DNA of 27,411 bases from Bacteroidales bacterium UBA5281 (GTDB lineage Bacteria > Bacteroidota > Bacteroidia > Bacteroidales > Lentimicrobiaceae). The notes beneath the pieces were generated by a model. It was not told the origin of the DNA. It did no database searches and saw nothing but the letters and a program-made list of their open reading frames with translations. The stretch spans positions 1-27,411 of the forward strand of contig DHSR01000075.1 of NCBI GenBank assembly GCA_002410555.1, given 5' to 3'. The position numbers and the translations under genes are program-made. Each line of letters starts with the position of its first letter. Positions within the stretch are counted from its first letter, which is position 1. Positions 15,518 through 23,239 of this stretch are shown here, one piece after another.

Positions 15518-16868
15518 AATGATGATCCCATTGATGAGGAGTTATTTTTATCATTCGGGTTTTGGGATGTTTTTTCAAATAAGTCAAAATAATTTGACGG
15601 GTATCCCGGTTATCAGAATATGGCTTTATACAGGCTTCGAGCATGGAAGGTGAAAACTCCTCTACTCCGGTAAATCCAAAGCCGCAATAGCGGCCCCCGG
15701 CAATTTTTACAACAGATACTTCATCCTTATCACGTCCTTTATCAAGAATATAAAAATCAGGATGAATAAAACCCGACATTTTGATGGCTGCATCTGCCCT
15801 TCTGTTGTAATTTTCAACGGTTTCTAGGCCGATACAGGCTCCACGGCATTGTCTTACGCCATAATGAAAACAGGAACCTGAAGTATGATACAAGCCGCAC
15901 AACTTCTGACAGAGCTCAAACTTTTCAACCACCGCATAGAGATATTTTCGTGCATGCTCTCGGGTGGTGAACGCCGTAATGGCCTGTTCCCCATTAAGAG
16001 AATGTCCAATGTGCAGATTTCTGTAACCGTTTTCATCAATATAAGAAAACAGCCCGAAGCTAAATACCGATCGCCGTTGCTGCCGGTTGAACAAAGGCTT
16101 ATGCTTTTTTATTTCATCGGATTCGAGCAGCAGAGCAACCAATTCGCTGCCGGTGCATTCATAGCTGACAGCGGTCATATGATCGCGCAATTTTATAGCT
16201 TTTTGTGTATCGTTATTCCGGTAATGCTGGAGCAAGCGTTCAAACATATTTATACTCTTTCCGATATATACCACCCTGCCATCTTCATCGTGAATATAAT
16301 ATACGCCGGTTTCTTCAGGAACTTCCCGAAGCATTTCCGGTATGCTGAAGGCAGATTGTTGTTCTATTCCGTATCTGTCAATATTAATCAGCATTTCAAA
16401 CAGCTTAGTGGTAGCAAGAGCATCTCCGGCAGCACGGTGACGGTTCTCTATCTGAATTCCGAGCGAATGACACAGTTTTCCCAAACTATAAGAGTTATGA
16501 CCGGGAAGAAGTTTTCTGCTGAGTTTCACAGTACATAAGGTTGGTCGCTTATAAGTGTAACCCAGACGCTTAAATTCGTGCCGGACAAAGTTATAATCGA
16601 AGGAAGCATTGTGAGCTACAAAAACAGCGCCTTCTGTCATTTCAACTATACGCCGGGCTATTTCACAAAAGCGGGGTGCATCTGCTACCATTTCATTGCT
16701 GATTCCGGTAATGCGTGTAATCATATAGGGGATGGGCTGCTCCGGATTGATCAGGGTGGAGAACTCATCCACAATTTTATTCCCATCATGCAGATAAACA
16801 GCTATTTCGGTAAGACGCTCCGAAGTAAAACTGCCACCAGTAGTTTCAACATCTATTATAGCATACAT
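15501..16868 (-). CDS. DEDDh exonuclease fused to GIY-YIG (UvrC/Cho-like) endonuclease
   Basis: 455 residues from ATG 16868. Residues 1-165 are a DnaQ-type 3'-5' exonuclease: D6 and E8 in IIDVETTGG, D91 in AHNASFDYNF, H144 and D149 in HRAAGDA. Residues about 185-270 are a GIY-YIG nuclease: GVYY (188-191), VYIG (200-203), then R and E of the fold in SINMFERLLQHY. A Cys-rich segment (about 310-340, CGLYHTSGSCFHYGVRQCRG) resembles that of UvrC/Cho. The same fusion is known in other bacteria (for example mycobacterial Rv2191-type proteins) and is thought to act in nucleotide-excision-type repair. A longer ATG start at 16931 would add a hydrophobic stretch unsuited to a DNA enzyme; homology begins at 16868. 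Confidence 0.87.
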   Translation of the reverse strand: MYAIIDVETTGGSFTSERLTEIAVYLHDGNKIVDEFSTLINPEQPIPYMITRITGISNEMVADAPRFCEIARRIVEMTEGAVFVAHNASFDYNFVRHEFKRLGYTYKRPTLCTVKLSRKLLPGHNSYSLGKLCHSLGIQIENRHRAAGDALATTKLFEMLINIDRYGIEQQSAFSIPEMLREVPEETGVYYIHDEDGRVVYIGKSINMFERLLQHYRNNDTQKAIKLRDHMTAVSYECTGSELVALLLESDEIKKHKPLFNRQQRRSVFSFGLFSYIDENGYRNLHIGHSLNGEQAITAFTTREHARKYLYAVVEKFELCQKLCGLYHTSGSCFHYGVRQCRGACIGLETVENYNRRADAAIKMSGFIHPDFYILDKGRDKDEVSVVKIAGGRYCGFGFTGVEEFSPSMLEACIKPYSDNRDTRQIILTYLKKHPKTRMIKITPHQWDHHYENPF

Positions 16869-16873
16869 AAATG

Positions 16874-16881
16874 CAAATGTA
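16874..16881 (-). promoter_or_regulatory. Putative -7 element (TACATTTG) for the nuclease/DUF4403 pair
   Basis: Minus-strand TACATTTG fits TAnnTTTG and ends only 5 bp before ATG 16868, so the transcript would be leaderless or nearly so. No good -33 TTG is seen. Its position would exclude the longer start at 16931. Confidence 0.3.
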
Positions 16882-17112
16882 AGACAAGATATAAGGAAAA
16901 ACTGCCTGAATGAAAATATTTTTTTATTCATTATTCGACAAAGACAGCCATTTTTGTTATATCACTGGTCAGAATAATGCACAGAAAAAACAAGTAACAT
17001 TGTTGTCAAGCACGGTGTCAAGTATTTTATTAATGAATCCAATCTAAAAATATGAAAAGATGAAAACTAAAAGTCCTGTATATCTGTGAATAAAAACTGG
17101 AAAGATATTGGT

Positions 17113-17144
17113 GCCTGCCTGCCAGCATACGCACGCAGGCAGGC
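17113..17144. repeat. Palindromic repeat gcctgcctgc/gcaggcaggc
   Basis: Perfect 10-bp arms at 17113-17122 and 17135-17144 around a 12-nt loop. CCTGC-rich palindromes of this kind recur between genes in many Bacteroidota genomes and behave like REP elements. It could also form a hairpin between convergent transcripts. Confidence 0.6.
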
Positions 17145-17156
17145 CTTTGTGTCTTA

Positions 17157-17469
17157 GTGGCAAAAAAAGATTTTATATTGAGCTTATGAAAATCAATGAG
17201 CCAGTCTGAAAAGGTCTAAATAAAAAAATACCATCAAAAACACGAAGTTACCAGGTTGCCACAAGACTCTGTATATTAGTGATTGAAGCTTAGTGTGCCT
17301 GTGTGCCTGTGTGGCAGAAAAAAGAATTTTTATATTGAGCTTATAAAAAGCAATGAGTCCTATCTGAATAAGGTCTAAATAAAAAAATGCCATCAAAAAC
17401 ACGAAGTTACCAGATTGTCACAAGACTCTGTAAATTAGTGATTGAAGCTTTGTGAGGCTTTGTGCCTTT
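17157..17469. repeat. Two tandem intergenic units of about 154 and 159 bp
   Basis: Units start at gtggca 17157 and 17311, and a third gtggca at 17470 starts a truncated copy. Shared blocks include tattgagctta, aggtctaaataaaaaaat, ccatcaaaaacacgaagtta, cacaagactctgta and ttagtgattgaagctt. The unit ends in the gtgcctttgtggcaaaaa sequence also present at 21271-21295 and, in variant form, at 23209-23226. Confidence 0.75.
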
Positions 17470-17474
17470 GTGGC

Positions 17475-17508
17475 AAAAAAAAACCGCACTGCAAAATTGT
17501 CAGTGCGG
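17475..17508 (-). terminator. Intrinsic terminator of hsp20
   Basis: On the minus strand an 8-bp perfect stem CCGCACTG/CAGTGCGG (loop of 9) is followed by nine T residues (17483 down to 17475), 22 bp after the hsp20 stop. This is the only textbook stem plus T-run in the window. Confidence 0.8.
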
Positions 17509-17530
17509 CTGCGTCTTTGCAAAGGTCTGA

Positions 17531-17959
17531 TTAACCAATTTCAATCTGACGTGCAGGTTTTACTTTTGCTTCTTCCTTTTTGGGAATAGAAATGGTTAAA
17601 ACGCCATTTTCATGTTTTGCTGAGATCTTTTCCGGATCAACAGTTTGTGGAAGACTGAAAGAACGATTAAAGGAAGTATAAGAGAACTCACGACGCATGT
17701 AGCGATCTTCATTTTCTTCTGTTTTCTCTTCCTTCTCCGATGATATACTCAACACATTGTTTTCAACATTAATCTTAAAATCACTTTTGTCGAGACCAGG
17801 GGCGGCAACTTCAATACGGAAATCTTCTTTACCTTCTACAATGTTTACAGAAGGCACGTTAATACCTGTCTGAAAATCTAATGCCGGCATAAAATCACGC
17901 CCAAAAAATTCATCCACAATGCTGGGGAAAAAGTTTTTGTTTCTTAACATTGGTAACAT
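17531..17959 (-). CDS. Small heat-shock protein, Hsp20/alpha-crystallin family
   Basis: 142 residues from ATG 17959. The alpha-crystallin domain (about 35-130) includes VNIVEGKEDFRIEVAAPGL, DFKINVENNVLSISSEKE, YTSFNRSFSLPQTVD and the end motif AKHENGVLTISIPKKE. The Bacteroidota-type N-terminus MLPMLRNKNFFPSIVDEFF is short. These proteins form oligomers that hold unfolding proteins for refolding by Hsp70. GGAAGG lies 7 bp upstream of ATG 17959, supporting this start; ATG 17974 and GTG 17998 are in-frame alternatives. A TATTTTTG -7 box at 18027-18034 and a strong terminator make it a single-gene unit. No CIRCE element is seen. Confidence 0.93.
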   Translation of the reverse strand: MLPMLRNKNFFPSIVDEFFGRDFMPALDFQTGINVPSVNIVEGKEDFRIEVAAPGLDKSDFKINVENNVLSISSEKEEKTEENEDRYMRREFSYTSFNRSFSLPQTVDPEKISAKHENGVLTISIPKKEEAKVKPARQIEIG

Positions 17960-18026
17960 AGTTATACCTTCCATTCTTTGATTAAACAATAATTTCACAT
18001 GGCATGGTACAAGATATATGCCAGAA

Positions 18027-18053
18027 CAAAAATAGATGTTTCTTGTGACACAA
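18027..18053 (-). promoter_or_regulatory. hsp20 upstream region: -7 box and palindrome
   Basis: Minus-strand TATTTTTG at 18034-18027 matches TAnnTTTG. Next to it, at 18043-18053, is the 11-bp palindrome TTGTGACACAA, which overlaps a second small inverted repeat GACACAATGTC (18047-18057). A perfect ggcat/atgcc pair also lies at 18001-18022. The palindrome sits where a -33 region or an operator would be. No regulator is identified. Confidence 0.35.
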
Positions 18054-18207
18054 TGTCTTGATTATGTGCAATATAGCCAAATTAATTGTGACATTTTGAC
18101 AGAGCCCTCAAAATGGAAGTGAATGCTCTGCCAGGGAACATGTCTGACAAATCTGTAACCTCTCTCGCATAAGTATACAAAGTCCAGAAAGTTCCTAATC
18201 CTTAATA

Positions 18208-18822
18208 TCAGGGTGACTGAACGTTCATTTTAATTCTTGAAGTAAGTATATCAATGGCTACATGATTGGCGCCACCCTGGGGGATGATAATATCAGCATA
18301 GCGTTTAGAGGGTTCTATAAACTGGAGGTGCATGGGTTTCACAAATTTTTCATAGTGATCAAGCACCTGCACGAATGACCGGCCCCGTTCTTCGATGTCG
18401 CGCCGGATGATGCGCATCAGCCGGTCATCGGGTTCCGCATCGACGAAAACTTTAATATCCATGCGATCGCGCACCCGGGGATTTGACATAATAAGTATAC
18501 CTTCCACAATAACTACTTCTCTGGGATGAACCGGAATGGTTTCTTTGGCCCTTGCACACGTAAGATAACTGTATATAGGCATCCCGATGGTTTCACCTGC
18601 TTTAAGCATATCGAGATGCTTCACCAGCAGATTAAATTCGATAGAAGAGGGATGGTCAAAATTGATCCTGGCCCGTTCTTCAGGGCTCAGGTGACCATTG
18701 TCTTTATAATAAGAATCCTGGGGAATAACCGTTACAGAATCCTTAGGCAGCTTTTTGATGATTTGTTTTACTACAGTGGATTTACCGCAACCGGATCCTC
18801 CGGCAATTCCGATGATAAGCAT
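18208..18822 (-). CDS. udk: Uridine kinase
   Basis: 204-residue P-loop kinase that phosphorylates uridine and cytidine in pyrimidine salvage. The N-terminus LIIGIAGGSGCGKSTVV is the Walker A loop (GGSGCGKST, residues 8-16). PQDSYYKDNGHLSPEERA and INFDHPSSIEFNLL match the nucleoside-binding region. VVIVEGILIMSNPRVRDRMD is the Walker B-like strand and its continuation, followed by KVFVDAEPDDRLMRIIRRDIEERGR, the lid arginines. Length is normal for the family. The gap of about 250 bp to hsp20 contains the hsp20 promoter, so the two genes are not clearly an operon. Confidence 0.95.
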   Translation of the reverse strand: MLIIGIAGGSGCGKSTVVKQIIKKLPKDSVTVIPQDSYYKDNGHLSPEERARINFDHPSSIEFNLLVKHLDMLKAGETIGMPIYSYLTCARAKETIPVHPREVVIVEGILIMSNPRVRDRMDIKVFVDAEPDDRLMRIIRRDIEERGRSFVQVLDHYEKFVKPMHLQFIEPSKRYADIIIPQGGANHVAIDILTSRIKMNVQSP

Positions 18823-18993
18823 GCTGTTGGAGATTTTTTTAAATTTGAGTAAAAGTAAGAATATTTTGGAAAGCGAAATTTAAATTTGACAATTAGCCTG
18901 GATTTATTGCATATATTTCCGGTTTGCATGGTTTACGGTACAATTCATCCCGCTAATCCAACAATTCAGCAATAAAAATTTTCAAATCGACCC

Positions 18994-19027
18994 TTCCCGT
19001 ATCATCTTTGCATCACCAATACGGGAA
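18994..19027 (+). promoter_or_regulatory. Inverted repeat over the promoter of the TonB receptor gene
   Basis: Perfect 9-bp arms ttcccgtat (18994-19002) and atacgggaa (19019-19027) enclose 16 nt that include CATCTTTG, one mismatch from the TAnnTTTG -7 box. The right arm ends 3 bp before the ATG at 19031. It could be a dimer operator occluding the promoter, or a leader hairpin covering the start site. Confidence 0.45.
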
Positions 19028-19030
19028 ACC

Positions 19031-21190
19031 ATGAAATTCTTAATACCTCTTATTCTCTTTTTTGCAACGGTTCAGCTTTTGGCTCAGACCACGATCAGCG
19101 GTACCATAAAAGCCAGGAATGAGGGGACTTTACCCGGAGCAAATGTCTATCTGAAAGGAACCTATGATGGTGCTTCGAGCGATGCGAACGGCAAGTTTAG
19201 CTTCAATACACAAAAATCGGGAAACTTTATGCTAATTGTTGAATACATTGGCTACGAGCCTTTTACCAGAGATGTAGTATTGAATGGTACTGCAATCAAC
19301 CTAAATATTGAATTACAGGAAACCTTCAACAAACTGGAAGCGGTGACCATTACCGCAGGTACTTTTGAGGCAGGCGATAAAAAGCGCGCCAATATCCTGA
19401 GTTCCCTCGATATGATTACCACAGCCGGGGCCAATGGAGATGTTTTTGGTGCGCTGCAAACCCTTCCGGGAACTACAACCGTTGGTGAATCGGGGCGACT
19501 GTTTGTAAAAGGTGGCGACAGCGATGAGTCGAAAACCTTTATTGATGGGGCGCTGGTGCATACGCCTTACAATGCTGCCGCCCCAAATACTTCCACCCGC
19601 GGGCGGTTCAACCCATTTATGTTTAAGGGCACCATTTTCAGCACGGGAGGCTACTCTGCCGAGTATGGGCAGGCGCTTTCGAGCGTGCTGCTACTCAACA
19701 CCAACGATATGCCTGTTGAAGATCAGTTTGACATTTCGCTGCTCACCATTGGACCTGAAATCGCAGGCACCAAACTATGGAAAACAGGCGCTGTAACCGC
19801 AACTTTGGGATATTTTAACCTTGGTCCTTATATGAACTTAGTTCCTCAAAATTATAAGTGGTCACATGCTCCTGAAGGATTTTCGAGTGCCGTAAGCATT
19901 CGGCAGAAAACCGGAAAATCAGGTATGCTGAAAATTTACAGCAGTTATGATGCCAGCAACTTTATTATCGGACAGCTTGATCTGGAACAAAACAAAGTGG
20001 TGGATTACAATCTCGACAACAATAATTTCTTTGTGAATACTTCGTGGATGACAAAAGCCGGTGAAAACCGTACCCTTACGACTTCGGCCAGCTTTACCAA
20101 CAATGTGGATAAAGCTGCCTTCGACACTACAAACTTCGACAAGGAACTGAAAGGATTTCACCTGAAACAGGTTGTATCTCAGGAAATGGGAAGCAGGATC
20201 ACCATGAGGGCCGGTGCCGAGTGGATGCACAGCTTCACGGAACAGACCTTCAAATCACCGGCCAATATCTTTGTTAATGGATTTACCAACAATACTCTGG
20301 CCGGTTTTACTGAAGCCGAAATGTATGCCTCCAAACATTTCGTTGCCAGGTTAGGGGCAAGAGTGGAACACTCTGATTACCTGAACCGGACCAACTTCTC
20401 CCCACGAATCACGGCTGCATACAAGCTCAATGAAACCAGCCAGTTTTCGATGGCTTATGGTTGGTTTTTTCAGAATCCTTCGGATGATTACCTGGTTTAC
20501 ACCGACAAACTAAACTATGAACGTGCCGACCACTATATTTTGAGCTATCAGTCATTGCTCAAAGGCAGAACGCTTAGGGCGGAGGTCTATTACAAAGATT
20601 ACCGCAACCTGGCCAAGCAGGGGAATGGCGAATTTTACCTTCCTGAGAGCTACAACAACAACGGTAGCGGCTATGCAGGAGGCTTCGACCTGTTTATCCG
20701 CGATAAAAAGAGCGTCAAAAACGGCGATTACTGGATTTCCTACTCTTATCTTGACACCAAACGCGACTACAGGGATTATCCTGAAATGGCTACACCCACT
20801 TTCGCCAGCAAGCACAATCTTGCCGTTGTTTATAAGCACTGGTTCGGAAGCATTCGTTCTTACGCCGGAGTGAACTACAAATACTCATCGCCACGGCCCT
20901 ACAACAATCCAAACAGCACAGAATTCAACGGTGAACGAACGCTGGCTTATCAAACGCTGGATATAAGCTGGAGTTTTCTGTTCAGGACCAACATCATCTT
21001 TTACGGGGCGGTGAACAATGTGCCGGGCTTTAAGCAGGAATTCGGGCGGCGATATTCAAATGTCCCTGACGATTCGGGAATCTATCGCAGTACCAGCATT
21101 ATCCCCGGCTCAGGCAGGTTTTTTATCCTGGGATGCTTCATCACCTTCACAAAAAAAGGAGACAAGAACCAATTGGAGAAAATTCAATAG
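19031..21190 (+). CDS. TonB-dependent outer-membrane receptor with carboxypeptidase-regulatory-like domain
   Basis: 719 residues. A signal peptide (1-18, ending QLLAQ) is followed by a CarboxypepD_reg-like beta-sandwich (about 21-100: TISGTIKARNEGTLPGANVYL, DANGKFSFNT, IGYEPFTRDVVL). The plug domain (about 105-225) includes DVFGALQTLPGTTTVGESG, LFVKGGDSDESKTFIDG and YSAEYGQALSS. A beta-barrel runs to the C-terminus (for example NLGPYMNLVPQ, FSPRITAAYKL, YDLFIRDKKS-like strands). At about 720 residues it is smaller than SusC proteins (about 1000), and no SusD partner follows, so it is not a glycan-type SusCD pair. The substrate is unknown; TonB energises import. The stop codon overlaps an inverted-repeat element starting at 21190. 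A kinase and LytTR regulator follow downstream. Confidence 0.9.
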   Translation: MKFLIPLILFFATVQLLAQTTISGTIKARNEGTLPGANVYLKGTYDGASSDANGKFSFNTQKSGNFMLIVEYIGYEPFTRDVVLNGTAINLNIELQETFNKLEAVTITAGTFEAGDKKRANILSSLDMITTAGANGDVFGALQTLPGTTTVGESGRLFVKGGDSDESKTFIDGALVHTPYNAAAPNTSTRGRFNPFMFKGTIFSTGGYSAEYGQALSSVLLLNTNDMPVEDQFDISLLTIGPEIAGTKLWKTGAVTATLGYFNLGPYMNLVPQNYKWSHAPEGFSSAVSIRQKTGKSGMLKIYSSYDASNFIIGQLDLEQNKVVDYNLDNNNFFVNTSWMTKAGENRTLTTSASFTNNVDKAAFDTTNFDKELKGFHLKQVVSQEMGSRITMRAGAEWMHSFTEQTFKSPANIFVNGFTNNTLAGFTEAEMYASKHFVARLGARVEHSDYLNRTNFSPRITAAYKLNETSQFSMAYGWFFQNPSDDYLVYTDKLNYERADHYILSYQSLLKGRTLRAEVYYKDYRNLAKQGNGEFYLPESYNNNGSGYAGGFDLFIRDKKSVKNGDYWISYSYLDTKRDYRDYPEMATPTFASKHNLAVVYKHWFGSIRSYAGVNYKYSSPRPYNNPNSTEFNGERTLAYQTLDISWSFLFRTNIIFYGAVNNVPGFKQEFGRRYSNVPDDSGIYRSTSIIPGSGRFFILGCFITFTKKGDKNQLEKIQ

Positions 21191-21291
21191 CCACGAAGGC
21201 ACTATGGCTCCAAGAAACACAAAGATTTTTGCAAAGACTTTATAATCATAAAATAACTTCGTGAAACTTAGTGCCTTGGTGCCTTAGTGGC
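21190..21291. repeat. Inverted-repeat element abutting the TonB receptor stop codon
   Basis: Arms gccacgaaggcac (21190-21202) and gtgccttagtggc (21279-21291) pair with one mismatch around about 76 nt. The right end (cttagtgccttggtgccttagtggcaa) is a member of the same sequence family as the tandem units at 17157-17480. The left arm starts on the last base of the receptor's stop codon. Confidence 0.6.
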
Positions 21292-21322
21292 AATAAAAAC
21301 TAACCTTTAAACCCAAATAACC

Positions 21323-21961
21323 ATGAAAACAACCCTTTTTACCATCATTTTCGTACTGGTTTCCATAACCGGTTTTTCACAAAGTAACGAATACTATCAG
21401 GCCATGGGCGAGAGCCTTGGCGGGTATGCCAACTGCAAATCCGGGGACGATTTCCGGGCTTTGGGCAACCAGTTTGAGCGCATTGCACAGGCTGAGGCAG
21501 ATCAATGGCTACCGCTATACTATCATGCACATTGTAATATTATCGCAGCTTTTATTGAAACTGACCCGGCTAAAAAAGATGCCATTCTCGATATTGCCGA
21601 AAAATCAATGAACCGCGCAATTGAACTTGCCCCCAATGATGCCGATGCACATGCGCTCCATGCCATGTTTTATACCGCACGTTTGGTGGTAAACCCCATG
21701 GAGCGCGGGCAAAAATTTGGAATGCTCTCAGGTCAGGCAGCGGGGAAAGCCCTTGCGCTCGATTCCACCAACCCCCGCGCCCGGTTGATTAACCTTCAGA
21801 ATGAAATGGGTACTGCTCAGTTTTATGGCAAAGATACTTCGGTGTATTGCGATGAAGCCAGAAAGTTATTGTCAGAATGGGACAATTTCAAAGCCAAATC
21901 ACCCCTGCACCCCAACTGGGGAAAAGACCAGGCTGCCGGTATAGTGGAATCGTGTAAATAA
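21323..21961 (+). CDS. Secreted TPR-like protein of unknown function
   Basis: 212 residues. The signal peptide (1-19, ending TGFSQ) is followed by an all-helical protein with TPR-like spacing: WLPLYYHAHCNIIAAF, KSMNRAIELAPNDADAHALHAMFY, GKALALDSTNPRARLINLQN. Conserved cysteines at about 38, 70, 176 and 211 might form disulphides in the periplasm. No catalytic motif is seen. Similar small secreted proteins occur near TonB receptors in Bacteroidota; I recognise the type but not a named family. It lies between the receptor and kinase genes on the same strand and is followed by a strong hairpin, so it could be transcribed with the receptor or alone. Confidence 0.75.
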   Translation: MKTTLFTIIFVLVSITGFSQSNEYYQAMGESLGGYANCKSGDDFRALGNQFERIAQAEADQWLPLYYHAHCNIIAAFIETDPAKKDAILDIAEKSMNRAIELAPNDADAHALHAMFYTARLVVNPMERGQKFGMLSGQAAGKALALDSTNPRARLINLQNEMGTAQFYGKDTSVYCDEARKLLSEWDNFKAKSPLHPNWGKDQAAGIVESCK

Positions 21962-21973
21962 TTTTTAGAACAG

Positions 21974-22011
21974 TTAACCACCAGGGCATTTAAGTTATGC
22001 CCGGTGGTTAA
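21974..22011 (+). terminator. Strong hairpin after the TPR-like gene
   Basis: Left arm ttaaccaccagggcat (21974-21989) and right arm atgcccggtggttaa (21997-22011) pair fully except for one bulged A, with a 7-nt loop. It begins 12 bp after the stop codon and ends 35 bp before the next ATG. There is no T-run. It likely separates the TPR gene from the kinase gene transcriptionally or at RNA-processing level. Confidence 0.6.
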
Positions 22012-22046
22012 GTAAATTCATTAACTTTACCCAACTTTCAGAAGCC

Positions 22047-23117
22047 ATGAAAATTTCAGGTTCGCCATTCAGACCCCTTAATCTCTGGCAGTTTTTACTG
22101 GCCAATGTAGTGCTTTCGCTTATTATTTTGGTGGTGTTTTTCAATGGTGTTTACAACAGTCCGCTAAGCTTTTTACTGGGCTTTCTCTGGTCGTTTTCCA
22201 TCTGCATTACCCAATGGGCAGGGCCTGCTCTGATTATTTATGCACTCGATAAACGGCTGTCCTGGATGGATAAGCCGGTAACCCGCACTTTTACACAGTT
22301 TATTTTAATGCTCCTTTGGTCGGTCACTGCTTTTGCAGCTGTGCAGTTGCTGATGATGTATCTGATCAATGGTCTTCCACCTTCAGCTGCCTGGCAATAT
22401 GCCACTCAATCCATGATATATGCATTCCTGATCGCACTGTTTATTTCATTGGTATTTACTTCCATTGGTTTCTTTAAGGCCTGGCGACAATCGGTCTTGA
22501 GTGAAGCCGCCATCAAAGCAGAAATGATGTCGTACAAATACGAATCGTTGCGCAACCAGATCAATCCGCATTTTCTGTTCAACAGCTTTAATGTGCTGAG
22601 CGACCTGGTATATGAGGATCAGGAACAGGCGGTGCTGTTTATCCGACAGATGAGCGATTTGTTCCGATATGTGCTCGACAGCCGCGACAAAGAGCTGGTT
22701 AGCCTCAGCGAAGAGCTGGAATTTATGAAGTCGTATGCCTTTCTGTTAAAAACCCGCTTTGGCGATAAACTAAACCTGAAAATTGACCTGAAACCCGATA
22801 TAAATACCTATATCGTGCCAATGACCCTGCAACTGCTGGTCGAAAACGCGGTGAAGCACAACGAGGTTTCCGACAAGTTCCCGTTGAGCATCTCCATCGG
22901 GCAAAATAATGAGTACATTGAAGTTGAAAACGCGGTGAAACCAAGACCAGCAGGCAATGACTCAAAGAAAACCGGCTTGAAAAACATTGCACAGCAATTT
23001 GCTTTCTTCACCGATAAGGAGATTGAAATTAAAGAAACTGTAGCCCATTTCCTGGTTAGAGTGCCTATAATAATGATGGAAAGCAGTCTGCAAATAGAAC
23101 CCACGCAAAGACGCTAA
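22047..23117 (+). CDS. LytS/YehU-type sensor histidine kinase
   Basis: 356 residues. Four membrane helices lie in the N-terminal half (about 14-32, 40-64, 78-102 and 117-142) with very short loops, so no large periplasmic sensor domain. A linker helix leads to the His_kinase (PF06580) segment LRNQINPHFLFNSFNVLSDL with phosphoacceptor H175. The HATPase region has the N-box LLVENAVKHNE (about 264-274) and a short G-box (KKTGLKNIAQQF). Such kinases pair with LytTR regulators, as here. The last residues, EPTQRR, are encoded by the left arm of an inverted-repeat element (23101-23114), so the C-terminus has probably been extended or altered by it. A TAACTTTA -7-like sequence lies at 22022-22029. 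Confidence 0.92.
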   Translation: MKISGSPFRPLNLWQFLLANVVLSLIILVVFFNGVYNSPLSFLLGFLWSFSICITQWAGPALIIYALDKRLSWMDKPVTRTFTQFILMLLWSVTAFAAVQLLMMYLINGLPPSAAWQYATQSMIYAFLIALFISLVFTSIGFFKAWRQSVLSEAAIKAEMMSYKYESLRNQINPHFLFNSFNVLSDLVYEDQEQAVLFIRQMSDLFRYVLDSRDKELVSLSEELEFMKSYAFLLKTRFGDKLNLKIDLKPDINTYIVPMTLQLLVENAVKHNEVSDKFPLSISIGQNNEYIEVENAVKPRPAGNDSKKTGLKNIAQQFAFFTDKEIEIKETVAHFLVRVPIIMMESSLQIEPTQRR

Positions 23118-23222
23118 GACGCAAAGGGTCTTTTATTTTGAAACTTAATTTTAAGTCAGTGCTACTTTGAGAATTAGTACTTTAACAAACAAATAACAAC
23201 GAGTCATTGCGTCTTTGCGTGG
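23101..23222. repeat. Inverted-repeat element between the kinase and regulator genes
   Basis: Perfect 14-bp arms ccacgcaaagacgc (23101-23114) and gcgtctttgcgtgg (23209-23222) bound about 122 bp. The left arm is inside the kinase coding end and its stop codon follows directly. The right arm with its trailing caaaaat lies 17 bp before the regulator ATG. It resembles the element at 21190-21291 in layout. Confidence 0.65.
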
Positions 23223-23239
23223 CAAAAATCCCAGTATCA

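Larger units (their letters stand above)
16932..17530. other. Repeat-rich intergenic region
   Basis: About 600 bp with no credible gene. It holds a 10-bp palindrome (17113-17144), two tandem units of about 155 bp (17157-17469) and the hsp20 terminator (17475-17508). The short reading frame at 17193-17402 on the minus strand is a translation of the tandem repeat, with FYLDL appearing twice. No promoter for a small RNA is evident. Confidence 0.6.

Noticed and set aside
16869..16931. Hydrophobic N-terminal extension of the exonuclease/GIY-YIG protein from ATG 16931
   Set aside because: DNA-processing enzymes of this family begin a few residues before the DxE motif, and the -7 box at 16874-16881 would lie within the extension.
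17193..17402. 69-codon minus-strand reading frame with repeated FYLDL
   Set aside because: It spans the tandem non-coding repeat and the peptide repetition simply mirrors the DNA duplication; no start context or homology is recognised.
19031..21190. SusC of a polysaccharide utilisation locus
   Set aside because: The protein is about 300 residues shorter than typical SusC, and no SusD, glycosidase or SusE/F-like gene follows.
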